Numbered from the stretch's first letter, positions 16,347 through 25,088 are shown. The stretch: 35,937 nt of DNA from an uncultured Collinsella sp. (GCA_900548495.1 URKT01000010.1:1-35937), one strand, 5' to 3'. Program-made: numbers and translations. The notes: generated by a model not told the origin, from the letters alone.

Positions 16347-16480
16347 AGGCGCTCCCTTCCGCATAACAGATAAACCGCTCTAGTATACAAGGCAACGCCG
16401 GCTTGGAGCAGGCGCTTTACCCAAATGCAGCGAAAACGTAACGAGGGTGGCGGGCTGGCAGGCGGCGGGCTGGCGGTTCT

Positions 16481-16563
16481 GGAGCGAAACCGCACCGTCC
16501 ATAGCGAAAACCGTCTCGCCCACAACGAAAACCATCCCGCCCGCAACGAAAACCATCACAACA
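16481..16563. repeat. 21-bp tandem repeats running into R1 copy 1
   Basis: Units AnAnCGAAAACCnTCnCGCCC-like of exactly 21 bp occur at 16501-16521, 16522-16542 and 16543-16563, with a degenerate 20-bp unit at 16481-16500. The last unit merges into the left arm of the R1 palindrome. A short G/C-rich duplication (GGCGGGCTGGC) precedes at about 16449-16475. Confidence 0.75.
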
Positions 16564-16614
16564 TTCGACGCTTTTCGCCAAAATCGAGATTTTCATCGAA
16601 TGTTGTGATGGTTT
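16550..16614 (+). repeat. R1 palindromic element, copy 1
   Basis: A 65-bp element with 19-bp perfect inverted arms, AAACCATCACAACATTCGA and its complement, around a 27-bp core. It lies between gatC and the sortase stop, 59 bp downstream of the sortase gene. Confidence 0.9.
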
Positions 16615-16625
16615 GGAAGCCCCGA

Positions 16626-16658
16626 CCACCACAAAGGTGCCTGTCCCCATTGTGGTGG
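16626..16658. repeat. R2 hairpin element, copy 1
   Basis: Arms CCACCACAAAGG and CCATTGTGGTGG (one mismatch) with loop TGCCTGTCC. It lies 15 bp downstream of the sortase stop on the minus strand and may serve as its terminator. Confidence 0.85.
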
Positions 16659-16672
16659 TTCTGGAGAATGTC

Positions 16673-17611
16673 CTATGCCGAGGCCTTGGCCTTGCGGCGC
16701 TTGCGGACCGCGTGGATCACGATGTCCAGCAGCAACAGCACAATGGCTACGACCACAATGAGGACGGCAAACTCGCGCTTGCCCCAGTGGCGGCCAGCCA
16801 GCGACTTTTGCCTGTCGACGTCCTTCTTGCTGTACTTGGTGCGCACGCAATGCACCAGCAGGCGATGGTCGTTCACACCGTAGGGTGTGCAGGTGACAAG
16901 TGTCACCTTGTCGGCGCCGGGCTCGATGGTCAGTGACTCCATCTCCTCGGGCAGCACCACCTCGGAGTCCACCATCTTGTAGGCGAGCGTCTTGTTCATG
17001 GTGTGCAGCAGCACCAGGTCGCCGGGCTTCAGCGAATGGATGTCGTCGAACATGCTCAGGTTGCGCATGCCCGAGTGCGCGGTGAGCACGCAATGCGTCG
17101 AGGTGCCGCCCACCGGCAGGCTCGTGCCCTCCAGGTGGCCGACGCCCGCCATAAGGACTTCTTCGCTCGTGCCGTGGTAGATGGGCATGCTCACGTCGAT
17201 GGAGGGGATCTCGACCCAGCTCATCATAGGGTCGCGGTCAAAGATGAGCTGCTGAGCGTAGGGCTCGATCTGGTCGGCGGGAAGCTCGGTGGCCTCGCCC
17301 GCCAGCTGCTCGTTAAAGGAGCGCGCCTGGAGCAGGATGCGCTCGCGCTCCTCGGCAGACAGCGCGTCCACGGTGCTGGACACCGTGCTGATCTGGTTGA
17401 ACACGCCCGAGGCCTCGAGCCGGTCCAAAATCCACGGCCAGGTCATAAGGCCCACGCCAATAAGGATAATGACGATGGTGATGAGCCGGTCGGCCCAGCG
17501 CGGCAGTCGCTTGCGACGGCGCTTGGGCTTTGGTTGAGGTTTGGGCTGAGGGCTTGAGCCGCCGTTGACCGCGGCGTTATTGCTCTTCATATGTTTGGCG
17601 CCCTGCACCAT
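16673..17611 (-). CDS. Class C (pilus-type) sortase
   Basis: This membrane transpeptidase links pilin subunits by isopeptide bonds after cutting their LPxTG-like signals. 312 residues: a Pro/Lys/Arg-rich cytoplasmic start, membrane helix about 42-62, catalytic domain, and a second membrane helix about 285-303, which is typical of class C. Catalytic residues are His179 (LTAHSG), Cys241 (LVTCTPYG) and Arg250 (NDHRLLV). The segment IFDRDPMMSW (about 123-132) fits the lid that covers the active site in class C enzymes. The ATG at 17609-17611 has GAGGAG upstream. It lies downstream of the pilins but beyond a strong terminator, so expression may be separate or by read-through. It is probably the polymerase for the neighbouring pilins. 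Confidence 0.93.
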   Translation of the reverse strand: MVQGAKHMKSNNAAVNGGSSPQPKPQPKPKRRRKRLPRWADRLITIVIILIGVGLMTWPWILDRLEASGVFNQISTVSSTVDALSAEERERILLQARSFNEQLAGEATELPADQIEPYAQQLIFDRDPMMSWVEIPSIDVSMPIYHGTSEEVLMAGVGHLEGTSLPVGGTSTHCVLTAHSGMRNLSMFDDIHSLKPGDLVLLHTMNKTLAYKMVDSEVVLPEEMESLTIEPGADKVTLVTCTPYGVNDHRLLVHCVRTKYSKKDVDRQKSLAGRHWGKREFAVLIVVVAIVLLLLDIVIHAVRKRRKAKASA

Positions 17612-17742
17612 CGCCGGTCACTCCTCTACAGCTCAGGTTGTCTAAACAAATAATAGCCGATTAACGAGCTTCCGCGCCGGACAACGCAGCGAGACAGCAT
17701 TGCGCAGCGCGAGCATAGGCCAACATTTGAGTTTTCAAAATG

Positions 17743-17774
17743 TCCCGAATCGGCGGGGCGATTCGGGATACAAT
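17743..17774 (+). promoter_or_regulatory. Dyad plus -10 box for a plus-strand RNA
   Basis: The perfect inverted repeat TCCCGAATCG-GCGGGG-CGATTCGGGA (17743-17768) abuts TACAAT (17769-17774). No consensus -35 is present; the dyad occupies that place, suggesting binding of a regulator. A start at about 17781 would coincide with the first helix of the RNA candidate. Confidence 0.5.
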
Positions 17775-17780
17775 GTCAAT

Positions 17781-17878
17781 AGAAAACGACGCACCCCGCG
17801 TAAGTGTTCGAAAGCGCGGGCGGCCTAGTTTTCTGGTTTTGTTAAATGCCCGGGCCTCTAACCCCGGGCATTCTTATT
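17781..17878 (+). ncRNA. Candidate structured small RNA of about 100 nt
   Basis: From the predicted start, AGAAAAC (17781-17787) can pair with GTTTTCT (17828-17834), enclosing a CCCGCG/CGCGGG hairpin (17795-17820). An intrinsic terminator follows (17845-17854 with 17863-17872, tail CTTATTT). The 3' end meets the stop codon of the 50-residue minus-strand gene, so the RNA would be antisense to that gene's 3' untranslated region. It is a prediction from promoter, fold and terminator only; no family is recognised. Confidence 0.5.
17845..17878 (+). terminator. Terminator at the end of the RNA candidate
   Basis: A 10-bp stem AATGCCCGGG/CCCGGGCATT with an 8-nt loop and tail CTTATTT on the plus strand. 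On the minus strand the tail is less T-rich, favouring plus-strand use. Confidence 0.65.
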
Positions 17879-18026
17879 TGCGCTTGTTGCGGCGCAAATG
17901 CCTTCTACCGTCCGCACCGCGCGTGCGCCTACGGACCTTAAACCGAACCTCATACGAGTCAAGAAACGCGATGACGAACGTGCCCACCGCCGCGAGGGCG
18001 GCGAGCGCGTTAAGGAATTTCAGCAT
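17874..18026 (-). CDS. Small basic single-pass membrane peptide, 50 residues
   Basis: The peptide has one hydrophobic helix (about residues 4-22, FLNALAALAAVGTFVIAFL) and a very basic tail (SYEVRFKVRRRTRG, ending RRNKRK). The ATG at 18024-18026 has a strong GGAGG 8 nt upstream, which argues for real translation; upstream in-frame codons lack such a site. A TAAAAT box lies at 18083-18088 on the minus strand. The form resembles holin-like or type I toxin peptides, and the converging RNA on the other strand fits that idea; this is inference. It could instead be an accessory of the pilus locus. I cannot assign a family. Confidence 0.6.
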   Translation of the reverse strand: MLKFLNALAALAAVGTFVIAFLDSYEVRFKVRRRTRGADGRRHLRRNKRK

Positions 18027-18193
18027 TTGGGGACCTCCGATCGAGTCGTCGGCCGCCCGCGCACGGAATGCGTCGCAAGGATATTTTACTGCGAGCACTC
18101 GCACTTACAGCTGGTAAACGCAATATTTGCAAACATTTGTTCGATAATCACACGCCCGATCCTACTGGCAACGGCGCCCCGGCTGCTATGTCC

Positions 18194-18232
18194 AAAAAGA
18201 ACGGGGCAGACTCCAGCGCGGAGTCTGCCCCG
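18194..18232 (-). terminator. Terminator after the major pilin gene
   Basis: A perfect 13-bp stem (18202-18214 with 18220-18232) with loop AGCGC is followed on the minus strand by TTCTTTTTGG. It lies 100 bp after the pilin stop and separates the pilin genes from the sortase gene. Confidence 0.88.
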
Positions 18233-18332
18233 AAAAGTGAACGGCAAAGCAAGAACGTCGATGGACGAGAAAAGTGTCCGCAAGTCTCATGGCCATCACA
18301 TCCCACCTGCCAAAGGGATGGGTGAGTGAGCG

Positions 18333-19988
18333 TTACTCCTGCTCGGACTCCTCAGCCTGCTTACGGCTGCGGATGAGGTGAGCCACGCCGATACACAGCA
18401 CCGCGCCACCAGCGATCCAAGTGAAGGTCACGCCGTTGAGACCGGTCAGCGGGAGACCAGAGCCCTTCTTGTTCTCGATGGTGATGGGAATCCTGGTCGA
18501 GGTAACGTTTCCATCGAGCCCAGAAGTGACCATATCAGAGCTGGGGGTTACGCTGAGTCCTGTCAGTTCGCCGGTCGTCTCATTGTATGTAGGCGTCACC
18601 GTAATGGTAAAGCTAATGGAGTTATAACCCGCGGGCGTCTCACACTCCGTAATCTCGTACTCACCTGCAACAAGACCAGGGATAAAGACCTTGCTGTCAG
18701 TCTCTTTAGTCCTAAACACTCCAGCCTTGCCTGAATCGCTAGTGAATCCACCAGTCTCCGTCAGCCATTTATCGCCAGTAACAGGAGTGGTACCCTCCTT
18801 GGTCATTTTGACCTTAAAGCCGGCAACGAGCTTCTTTTGCGAATCATCCGAAGCAGTCTTGGTAACATCGAGGCCAAAGACGTAGTCAGCAACTTTGTCC
18901 GACTCAGATGTGCCCGTGTCCTCAGTCATGGGATTATTGGAGTAGACAAGCTTGACCTCATTGGTGTTACCAGTGCCTTTATATTCCGCCTTATCGGTCA
19001 GTTTTGCCTTATAGGTCACAACGACCTTAGAGTCGCCCGTAAGCGTCACGCCTGCGGCTGTTGCAGCAGCCTTAAGATCAGAGAAGGAAATCGTCAGGTC
19101 ATGACCGCCAGTGAGGTTCCCAGAAGCGTCCTTAGTCTCGTCAAGGCCTACCGTGTAGCCATCTGCAGGCTGGATAACTTTATCGTTAATTGTCACCTTA
19201 ACGGAGTCCTTGATAGCCTCCAGTCCAACAGAAAGATGATCCTGGAACGAATATTCGTACTTGGTGAAGGTGTCGATGTTGCTCGCGACGGAGCCGGTCA
19301 GTTTATATTCAACCTCCTCGCCAATATACGAGTCACTCGCCTTTCCCCATGTCGTGCCCTCGAGCACCTGCTTATCGACGGTGGGAATGCTGGTCTTCTC
19401 GGTAATTGAAACCGCTTCATCTCCGACGACAGCGAAGATAGGGGCGGTGGCGGTTTCGGTGCCTGCGACAGTAAGGGCGTCAGTCACAAAGAGCCAATAG
19501 CCGTGTGAAAGGTTGTTGGCAACACCATTCAAAGTGGCCGCGCAATCACTTGGATCATCCAGATCGGTCACCTTAGCCACAGCAGCCGCAATCTTATATG
19601 CAGCAGAGTCAGATGCTACGCTAGTCGTTTTACCGGTGTGCATCACGTTCTTGCTAATCCAATCTGCAGCATCCTGGGCGGTTGCGATATTGGCGTCCGT
19701 ATCGAATTCCTCAATCGCTTCCTTAACAGCAGCTTCAACCTTGCCGTTCGCCCATGCGATATTGCTCACAAGCGTCTGGCCGTTCTCATCCTTTGCCACA
19801 TCAGCGTCAAAGATCTTGTAACCCATGAATTCGGTATCGTTCCCCGACGCTTTTCCGATGGTCACCGAGCCGTTCGCGTCGCCCGCAGCAAACGCCATCG
19901 TGACCGGAGCCATAACCCCGCCGAAGCTCAGCGCTGCTGTGAGGCCGGCGGTTACTGCCAGGCGTGCGATGTTCTTACTCATGCTCAT
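18333..19988 (-). CDS. LPLTG-anchored isopeptide-forming pilin, probable major subunit
   Basis: 551 residues from the ATG at 19986-19988, with GGAGG 8 nt upstream. A signal peptide ends near residue 35 (MAFA-AG). The N-terminal pilin domain is followed by IPTVDKQV (about 201-208), whose Lys206 is a candidate linking lysine. Middle domains are of the isopeptide-forming type. A SpaA-like domain with the E-box YEITECETPAGYN precedes the sorting signal LPLTG (512-516), a hydrophobic helix and a short charged tail. It would be secreted, cut by the nearby sortase and polymerised. As the last of the three surface genes, nearest the sortase, it is my pick for the shaft subunit; expression data are needed to be sure. 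Confidence 0.9.
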   Translation of the reverse strand: MSMSKNIARLAVTAGLTAALSFGGVMAPVTMAFAAGDANGSVTIGKASGNDTEFMGYKIFDADVAKDENGQTLVSNIAWANGKVEAAVKEAIEEFDTDANIATAQDAADWISKNVMHTGKTTSVASDSAAYKIAAAVAKVTDLDDPSDCAATLNGVANNLSHGYWLFVTDALTVAGTETATAPIFAVVGDEAVSITEKTSIPTVDKQVLEGTTWGKASDSYIGEEVEYKLTGSVASNIDTFTKYEYSFQDHLSVGLEAIKDSVKVTINDKVIQPADGYTVGLDETKDASGNLTGGHDLTISFSDLKAAATAAGVTLTGDSKVVVTYKAKLTDKAEYKGTGNTNEVKLVYSNNPMTEDTGTSESDKVADYVFGLDVTKTASDDSQKKLVAGFKVKMTKEGTTPVTGDKWLTETGGFTSDSGKAGVFRTKETDSKVFIPGLVAGEYEITECETPAGYNSISFTITVTPTYNETTGELTGLSVTPSSDMVTSGLDGNVTSTRIPITIENKKGSGLPLTGLNGVTFTWIAGGAVLCIGVAHLIRSRKQAEESEQE

Positions 19989-20071
19989 CTTCTTTTCCTC
20001 CGTTTTCCGTTTGGTTCCCATTCGATCGGTCATCATCTGTCTGTGTCTTAGCATCTACTTCGCTACGTCTC

Positions 20072-20090
20072 GCCCCGCTCTCTGTGGGGC
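20072..20090 (-). promoter_or_regulatory. Small hairpin between the two pilin genes
   Basis: GCCCC (20072-20076) pairs with GGGGC (20086-20090) in the 108-bp gap between the pilin genes, directly after the upstream stop. It has no T-tail; it may protect or process the mRNA. No separate promoter for the downstream pilin is evident. Confidence 0.35.
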
Positions 20091-20096
20091 TGCCAG

Positions 20097-21761
20097 CTAC
20101 TCTTTATGGCTGCCACCTCCCCGCTTGACCAGGAGCGCGACCACAATGAGCGCGGCTCCGGCGACCGCTGCGGCGGCCGCGGCGTACATTGCCATATCGC
20201 CAGTCGAGGGCATAAAGCCTCCGGTGGTAATGCTAGGGGGCGTGCCGTTGGGCGTATTAATGATCGACGCCTCCAGGCTGCCCGTCGACCCGTCCGCGCT
20301 GTCGGCGCGCAGGGGCGACTCGGCCGTGATGGTGAGCTTGGGCTTGGCGGCGGCCACCTGGTCGACGTCCAGGCCCTCGGCCTTGACCGTCACGGAGCGC
20401 GTGCCCTCAAAGGCGGTGTAGCCCTTGGGCGCCTTGAGCTCGCGGACCTCCAGCTTGCCCGAATCCACGCCCGAGACGGTCACGCGGCCGTCCTCGCCCG
20501 TGGTGACGGTGGCCTTGCCCTCAGCATCCCACGTGCCGTCGGCCGCCAGCGTGCGGCCGCGGTCGTCGGCGATGCTCAGGACCGCCCCGGCAAGCGGCTT
20601 GTCGCCGTCGCTGCCGCGCTTGGTGAGCGCGAGATCCCAGGTGTAGGCGCACGCGTCATCGCTCGGCGTGCGGGTGAAGTCCGCGTCGCCGGACTGGTCG
20701 GTAAAGGGAGAGCGCGGGTAGCGCAGGTAGACCTCGTTGGGGTTGCCCTTCGCGATGCCGTGGTTGCATGCGCTGTTGAGCGGCGCGTTGTACACGGCGA
20801 CCACGCGGGCGCCCGCGGTGAAGGCGTCGGCCCCGCCGAGCGCGGCGATCAGGTCGCCGGTGCGCACGGTGAAGGTCTTACCGTCGACCGAGCCCCTGCA
20901 CCGGGCCGTGATGTCGGTCCAGCCCTTCGCAGGGTCGGTGCCGGCGCGGCCGTCCTTGCCGGTCTGGACGGCGTCGAAGCCGCCGTCCGCGCCCGCCGCC
21001 ACGTACACGCGCATGCTCGCGGCGACCTTGGAGGGGTCGAGTCCCGCGCTCATGGTGTCGACAAACCGCACCGTATAGGTGTCGTAGGCGGTAAGACCCG
21101 CCGGGACCGTGGCAGAGAGGCGCCAGTACAGGTCGTCGGCGACCGTGGCGTCGGCGGCCTTCTGCCATGCGGCGGTGCTGTCCTCCAGCACGTGCTTGGC
21201 GACCTTGGGCGTCGCCGCCTTGGGCTTGACGGTGACGGCGCTGCCGCCGACCAGGGCCATGATCGGCGCGGTGCCGGCCTCGTCCTGGGCGATGGCGTCG
21301 TCGTCGGCGACGATGAGCCAGTAGCCGCAGGGCAGCTCGGCCGCCGTGCCCGCGTTGAGGGCCACAAACACGGCGCCAGAGCTCTGGAGGGAACGAGCGA
21401 GCTGTGCGCTCAGCGCGCTCGTAAGGTGGGAATCGGTGTTGAGCCACTCGGCAGCTTCCTGCGCGGTGGTCTGGGAATTGGGCATGCCGGCGCTGTGCAG
21501 CACAGGCAGCGCGGCGTCGCGCACGGCGTCGCTTGCCCAGGCGAGATCGGTGGCGATCTTGGAGTCGCTGTCGCCGTCGACGACGTTGGCGCTAAAGATC
21601 TGGTAGGCGTCGTAGCTGCGCGCCACGGTGCCGCTCACCGTGATAGAACCGGTCGAGGTCGGCGCGGCCTGCGCGGATGCGGGGAACACAACCGCGCAGG
21701 TGCCGATCACGAGGGCAAGCAACGCAAACAAGATCGGGAAGGAGCAAACTTTCTTATTCAC
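20097..21761 (-). CDS. MPSTG-anchored pilin, probable minor or basal subunit
   Basis: 554 residues from GTG (21759-21761), with GGGAGG upstream; this start gives a clean signal peptide (VNKKVCSFPILFALLAL ... AQAAP). The layout matches the neighbouring pilin: an N-terminal domain with SYDAYQIFSANV (compare GYKIFDADV in the other), the lysine segment ATPKVAKHV, a SpaA-like domain with E-box VRELKAPKGY, then the sorting signal. That signal reads MPSTG (517-521), with Met in place of Leu, followed by a long hydrophobic helix. The start overlaps the end of the tip gene by 8 bp. Its GC content is clearly higher than that of the two flanking pilin genes. The shaft/base assignment is uncertain. Confidence 0.88.
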   Translation of the reverse strand: MNKKVCSFPILFALLALVIGTCAVVFPASAQAAPTSTGSITVSGTVARSYDAYQIFSANVVDGDSDSKIATDLAWASDAVRDAALPVLHSAGMPNSQTTAQEAAEWLNTDSHLTSALSAQLARSLQSSGAVFVALNAGTAAELPCGYWLIVADDDAIAQDEAGTAPIMALVGGSAVTVKPKAATPKVAKHVLEDSTAAWQKAADATVADDLYWRLSATVPAGLTAYDTYTVRFVDTMSAGLDPSKVAASMRVYVAAGADGGFDAVQTGKDGRAGTDPAKGWTDITARCRGSVDGKTFTVRTGDLIAALGGADAFTAGARVVAVYNAPLNSACNHGIAKGNPNEVYLRYPRSPFTDQSGDADFTRTPSDDACAYTWDLALTKRGSDGDKPLAGAVLSIADDRGRTLAADGTWDAEGKATVTTGEDGRVTVSGVDSGKLEVRELKAPKGYTAFEGTRSVTVKAEGLDVDQVAAAKPKLTITAESPLRADSADGSTGSLEASIINTPNGTPPSITTGGFMPSTGDMAMYAAAAAAVAGAALIVVALLVKRGGGSHKE

Positions 21762-24700
21762 GACGCTTACCTCCCTTCGCATTCGCCTTGCGACGAATGT
21801 GCATCCAGGCCGCAGCAGCGCAAAGCACCGCCGCGCCGGCAAGGTACGTCAGAGTGACGCCCGACATACCAGAAAGGGGCAAAGAGGTGGAGTAGGTGTT
21901 GGTGAAGGTGGAGACGGGAATGATGGTTGGGTCCGCACCGGCGGAGGTTTGAACCGCGACGCCCTGCCCGTTCTCGCCAAGGGTGTTGCCCATGTCATCC
22001 TTCATCTGCGTAACGGTGGTAGAGGTGGTAAGACCGGTGTACTTGCCAGTGGTCTCATTCATGACGGCCTTCACCGTGACGGCAACCTGGTACTCGGCCT
22101 TGGAGTAGCGGAGCTTATCGATGGCACCGGTGGTAGGCGCGATCTCCTTCACCGTGTAGGTGTAGGTCCTGGCGTAGTCACCCGCCGTACCGCGGGTATC
22201 GGACAGGTGCGACTTGTTGAACGTCATGGCGCCAAAGGTCGCCGTGATGTTGTTGGGCTTGGCGGCGTCGGTCTCCCCTGCTGCGGGTGCAATGGAGAGG
22301 TCTGCCGGGTTAGGAATGGGCACGTTGGTTGCGTAATCCCCCGTAGCCTCGATGTTGAAGTCGAACGCAACGTATTTCCCGCTGGAATCCTTCGGCCAGT
22401 CCGTATTACGGACGGACTTAGTCACCGGGATTTCCACGGACGTGGTGGTGAGAGAATCGGAGATGTACGTAGTGCCCTCAACAATGCTCGGTTTCTTTCC
22501 CTCGGTCCACGCAATGGAACCGTCCGCCTTGGACACCGTGAACTCGTAGGTTGTCTGGTTCAGCTCGTAGCCAAACGGCGCCTGGGTCTCCGTGAGCGTG
22601 TACGTGCCCGGCAGCAGACCCTCGAGCTTGAACTTGCCATCGGCGGGATCAGAATCTGCCCACTTGTTGCTGACAGCTTCCGCATTCGTATCGTTATCAA
22701 TCACAGTCAGGGATGCAGCGTCCGGAATTTCGGCACCATCGGCATCCTTTACCTTGGTAAGCGCCCACTCGGAACCAGCCAAAGGAGTGTGTCCCGTGTC
22801 GCTCTCCTCAACCTTGGTCCAAGACACCGTACCGGTGATCTTGGTGTTGGAGATGGCGCCCGTGGTGTTGGAATCATCGAATGAAACGAGCTTATTTCCG
22901 TTCACCGTGTCCACATGACCCTGAACATAGTTCACCTGCTCGCCGGTGTTGTTCATGGTTGCGTAGTAGATGGTGTCCGACTTCTGATAACCAGCCGGCG
23001 CCTTGACCTCGCGAATGTAGTACGTGAAGTAGTCTTTATCGTTGGGATCGCCAATTTTGGCCTTCTGATTCAAATAGTTGAACTGAAGCTCGCCATCATC
23101 CGAAGAGTAATCATTGGCACCGCCATCCGTTACCGTAACGATGGGATACGTTTCATTCTTGGCATCATCGACAGTGCCGTATATCGTCCACGAGGAACCA
23201 GAAAGCGGCGTCATGCCGTCCGCAGCGTCGACCTTGCTCCACGCAATGGCAGAGCCGTCCGGTGTATACGACCCAGACCACGGGAAGTTGTGACGCTCCT
23301 GATCCATATCGATGACGGAAGCCGAGTTACCCTCGAGATTTGTGAAGTTGTACGCGATCTTAGGGTTGTTCATCATGAAATCTTCGCCCACGTACACACG
23401 ACCGTTGGTGGTCACATGGTCGTCGAAGCTTCCGTTGGGAACGAGAATCGATCCGAGCATAGCAGCGGCGGGGTCATCGTCGGTCCACTTGCCGTCCCCG
23501 CCGCCATTGCCCCAGTCGCTTCTACCCTCGCCCGCAATGCCACCACGGATGGTGAGGCTCGTGGTATCGACAAAATTCCACATGATGGACTGGGAGGCCA
23601 GCGAGTATTTCGCGCGAAGGTCTTTATCGGCGTTACTCTCATAACCGCGAGATATTTCTGTATCGCCCCACCAGAAGCGCCAGCCATTGTGGAACTCGAC
23701 AGGACCAGCACCTGTAACGTTCACGACAATGGATGCGCCTTCGGGGACATTGGTGAACTTAAAGTCGACGCCGCGGTAGTAGACGCCATCCTTCAAGTTG
23801 GAGAGCTCGGAACCGGCAATGGTGAAGACCTGTTGCATAGAAGTTCCATCGCCGGTAAAGGTGATAAGTCGCTCGGTGTTGCAAATCTTATAGTTCGGGA
23901 TTCTGGTATCAAGCGCACCGGAAACAGACTTCTCACTACCATCGAAAGTGAGTGTATAGCTTGTTCCCTTGTTATCGTACTTGTTGATTGCGTAGCTGTT
24001 GTCGCTAATTGCGGAACCATCCGTAACTGTGCCGGTATTTGCAAACGAGGCGAGCTGTTTCGATAGCTTCGAGAGGTATCCATCTGCACCGTTGTAGCTC
24101 GAATAATCGTTACCGTTAACATTAGTCAAATCAACATTTTGATTGAACAGGTCGCTCTTCAGAGCATCCGAGCCCTCGAACCAATTACCTTGCTTTTTCA
24201 CGACAGACTGGCGCCCGTTGTTAGCATTCGAATCCCAATAGGAATAGGTAATGGGACCGGCGATCTGCGCGGTATAGTCATAGCCAGGGTGGGAGTCAGT
24301 CTTTGTCGCCTTGCCGACCCAAGCACCCTTGGTCCAAGCACCAACCGTCGCAGCATCTGAGGTCGTTCCCTGACCGGTATTCATGTTCTCAATCAAGCTG
24401 TTTATGCCGGCGACCGCAAGCACCGTGCTTCCCTCCCTGGGACGAAACTGCGATCCAAAACCAACGGTGCCGAAACGGAAGCCCTGGCCGCCCCAACTCT
24501 CCTTGATAGGATTCATGGCCAGTTTGCCGTGGACCACGGTAAGGCCCTCCGCCTCAGCGGCATATGAGCCGGTGGGGGCGTTATTCGCATCAAGAGTGCT
24601 AGTTTTGTTCGGCTTACCACCGATGTACATGTCGCGGCCGACGTAGGTGGCCACGCCGGGATCGGGGGTGGAGATATCGATATTCGTACCGATACCGATA

Positions 24701-24999
24701 GACGTGGGCTTGTAGATGCCCTTGTTCACAGTAGTAGCCGCGTTCGCAGAGGTGGCGGCGCTATTCTGGTTTTCGGCATCCTCGCTGGTGTTATCTACAG
24801 CAGCGGACTCACTTGAGGAACTCCCCGTTACAGCTTCCTCGGTAGAAACTGTCTGGGTGTCGTTGGCAATGGCCTGCGAGATCGGAGGCATGACGAGCGA
24901 CAGTACCAGGCTCAACACGGAGACTCCGCACAAAACGCCTGCCAGTACACGGCGCGTCGCTTTTTTACTCTGCTTAGTTTTTTCTGAATTCGCTTTCAT
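21754..24999 (-). CDS. Large LPLSG-anchored surface adhesin, probable pilus tip
   Basis: 1081 residues. A long signal peptide (to about residue 45) has a basic start and hydrophobic core LAGVLCGVSVLSLVLSLVM. A Ser/Ala-rich linker is followed by a choice-of-anchor-A-like domain (about 105-530; ATYVGRDMYIGGK, LAVAGINSLI). Two SpaA-like domains carry E-boxes (YYIREVKAPAGY and YTLTETQAPFGY). A streptococcal-type isopeptide pilin domain follows (ITATFGAMTF, YTYTVKEI). The sorting signal is LPLSG (1040-1044) with helix and basic tail. The ATG has GGGGAGGAG upstream. First gene of the pilin operon and by far the largest, so it likely caps the pilus and binds the host or matrix; the ligand is unknown. 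Confidence 0.9.
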   Translation of the reverse strand: MKANSEKTKQSKKATRRVLAGVLCGVSVLSLVLSLVMPPISQAIANDTQTVSTEEAVTGSSSSESAAVDNTSEDAENQNSAATSANAATTVNKGIYKPTSIGIGTNIDISTPDPGVATYVGRDMYIGGKPNKTSTLDANNAPTGSYAAEAEGLTVVHGKLAMNPIKESWGGQGFRFGTVGFGSQFRPREGSTVLAVAGINSLIENMNTGQGTTSDAATVGAWTKGAWVGKATKTDSHPGYDYTAQIAGPITYSYWDSNANNGRQSVVKKQGNWFEGSDALKSDLFNQNVDLTNVNGNDYSSYNGADGYLSKLSKQLASFANTGTVTDGSAISDNSYAINKYDNKGTSYTLTFDGSEKSVSGALDTRIPNYKICNTERLITFTGDGTSMQQVFTIAGSELSNLKDGVYYRGVDFKFTNVPEGASIVVNVTGAGPVEFHNGWRFWWGDTEISRGYESNADKDLRAKYSLASQSIMWNFVDTTSLTIRGGIAGEGRSDWGNGGGDGKWTDDDPAAAMLGSILVPNGSFDDHVTTNGRVYVGEDFMMNNPKIAYNFTNLEGNSASVIDMDQERHNFPWSGSYTPDGSAIAWSKVDAADGMTPLSGSSWTIYGTVDDAKNETYPIVTVTDGGANDYSSDDGELQFNYLNQKAKIGDPNDKDYFTYYIREVKAPAGYQKSDTIYYATMNNTGEQVNYVQGHVDTVNGNKLVSFDDSNTTGAISNTKITGTVSWTKVEESDTGHTPLAGSEWALTKVKDADGAEIPDAASLTVIDNDTNAEAVSNKWADSDPADGKFKLEGLLPGTYTLTETQAPFGYELNQTTYEFTVSKADGSIAWTEGKKPSIVEGTTYISDSLTTTSVEIPVTKSVRNTDWPKDSSGKYVAFDFNIEATGDYATNVPIPNPADLSIAPAAGETDAAKPNNITATFGAMTFNKSHLSDTRGTAGDYARTYTYTVKEIAPTTGAIDKLRYSKAEYQVAVTVKAVMNETTGKYTGLTTSTTVTQMKDDMGNTLGENGQGVAVQTSAGADPTIIPVSTFTNTYSTSLPLSGMSGVTLTYLAGAAVLCAAAAWMHIRRKANAKGGKRRE

Positions 25000-25088
25000 C
25001 GATGTCTCCTCCCCAAGAGACCGCGATCTTGCTCTTTCACTATCAAACGTATCTGCGCAATCTGTAATTGCGCTCGCTTAGTAATACT

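Noticed and set aside
16550..16614. R1 as an insertion sequence with a transposase
   Set aside because: The element is 65 bp and has no coding capacity; at most it is a non-autonomous element.
18086..18283. 65-codon minus-strand frame between terminator and membrane peptide
   Set aside because: It runs through the terminator stem, lacks a good ribosome-binding site and has no recognisable features.
20106..21857. 583-codon plus-strand frame opposite the middle pilin
   Set aside because: High-GC shadow frame; the minus strand has signal peptide, E-box and sorting signal.
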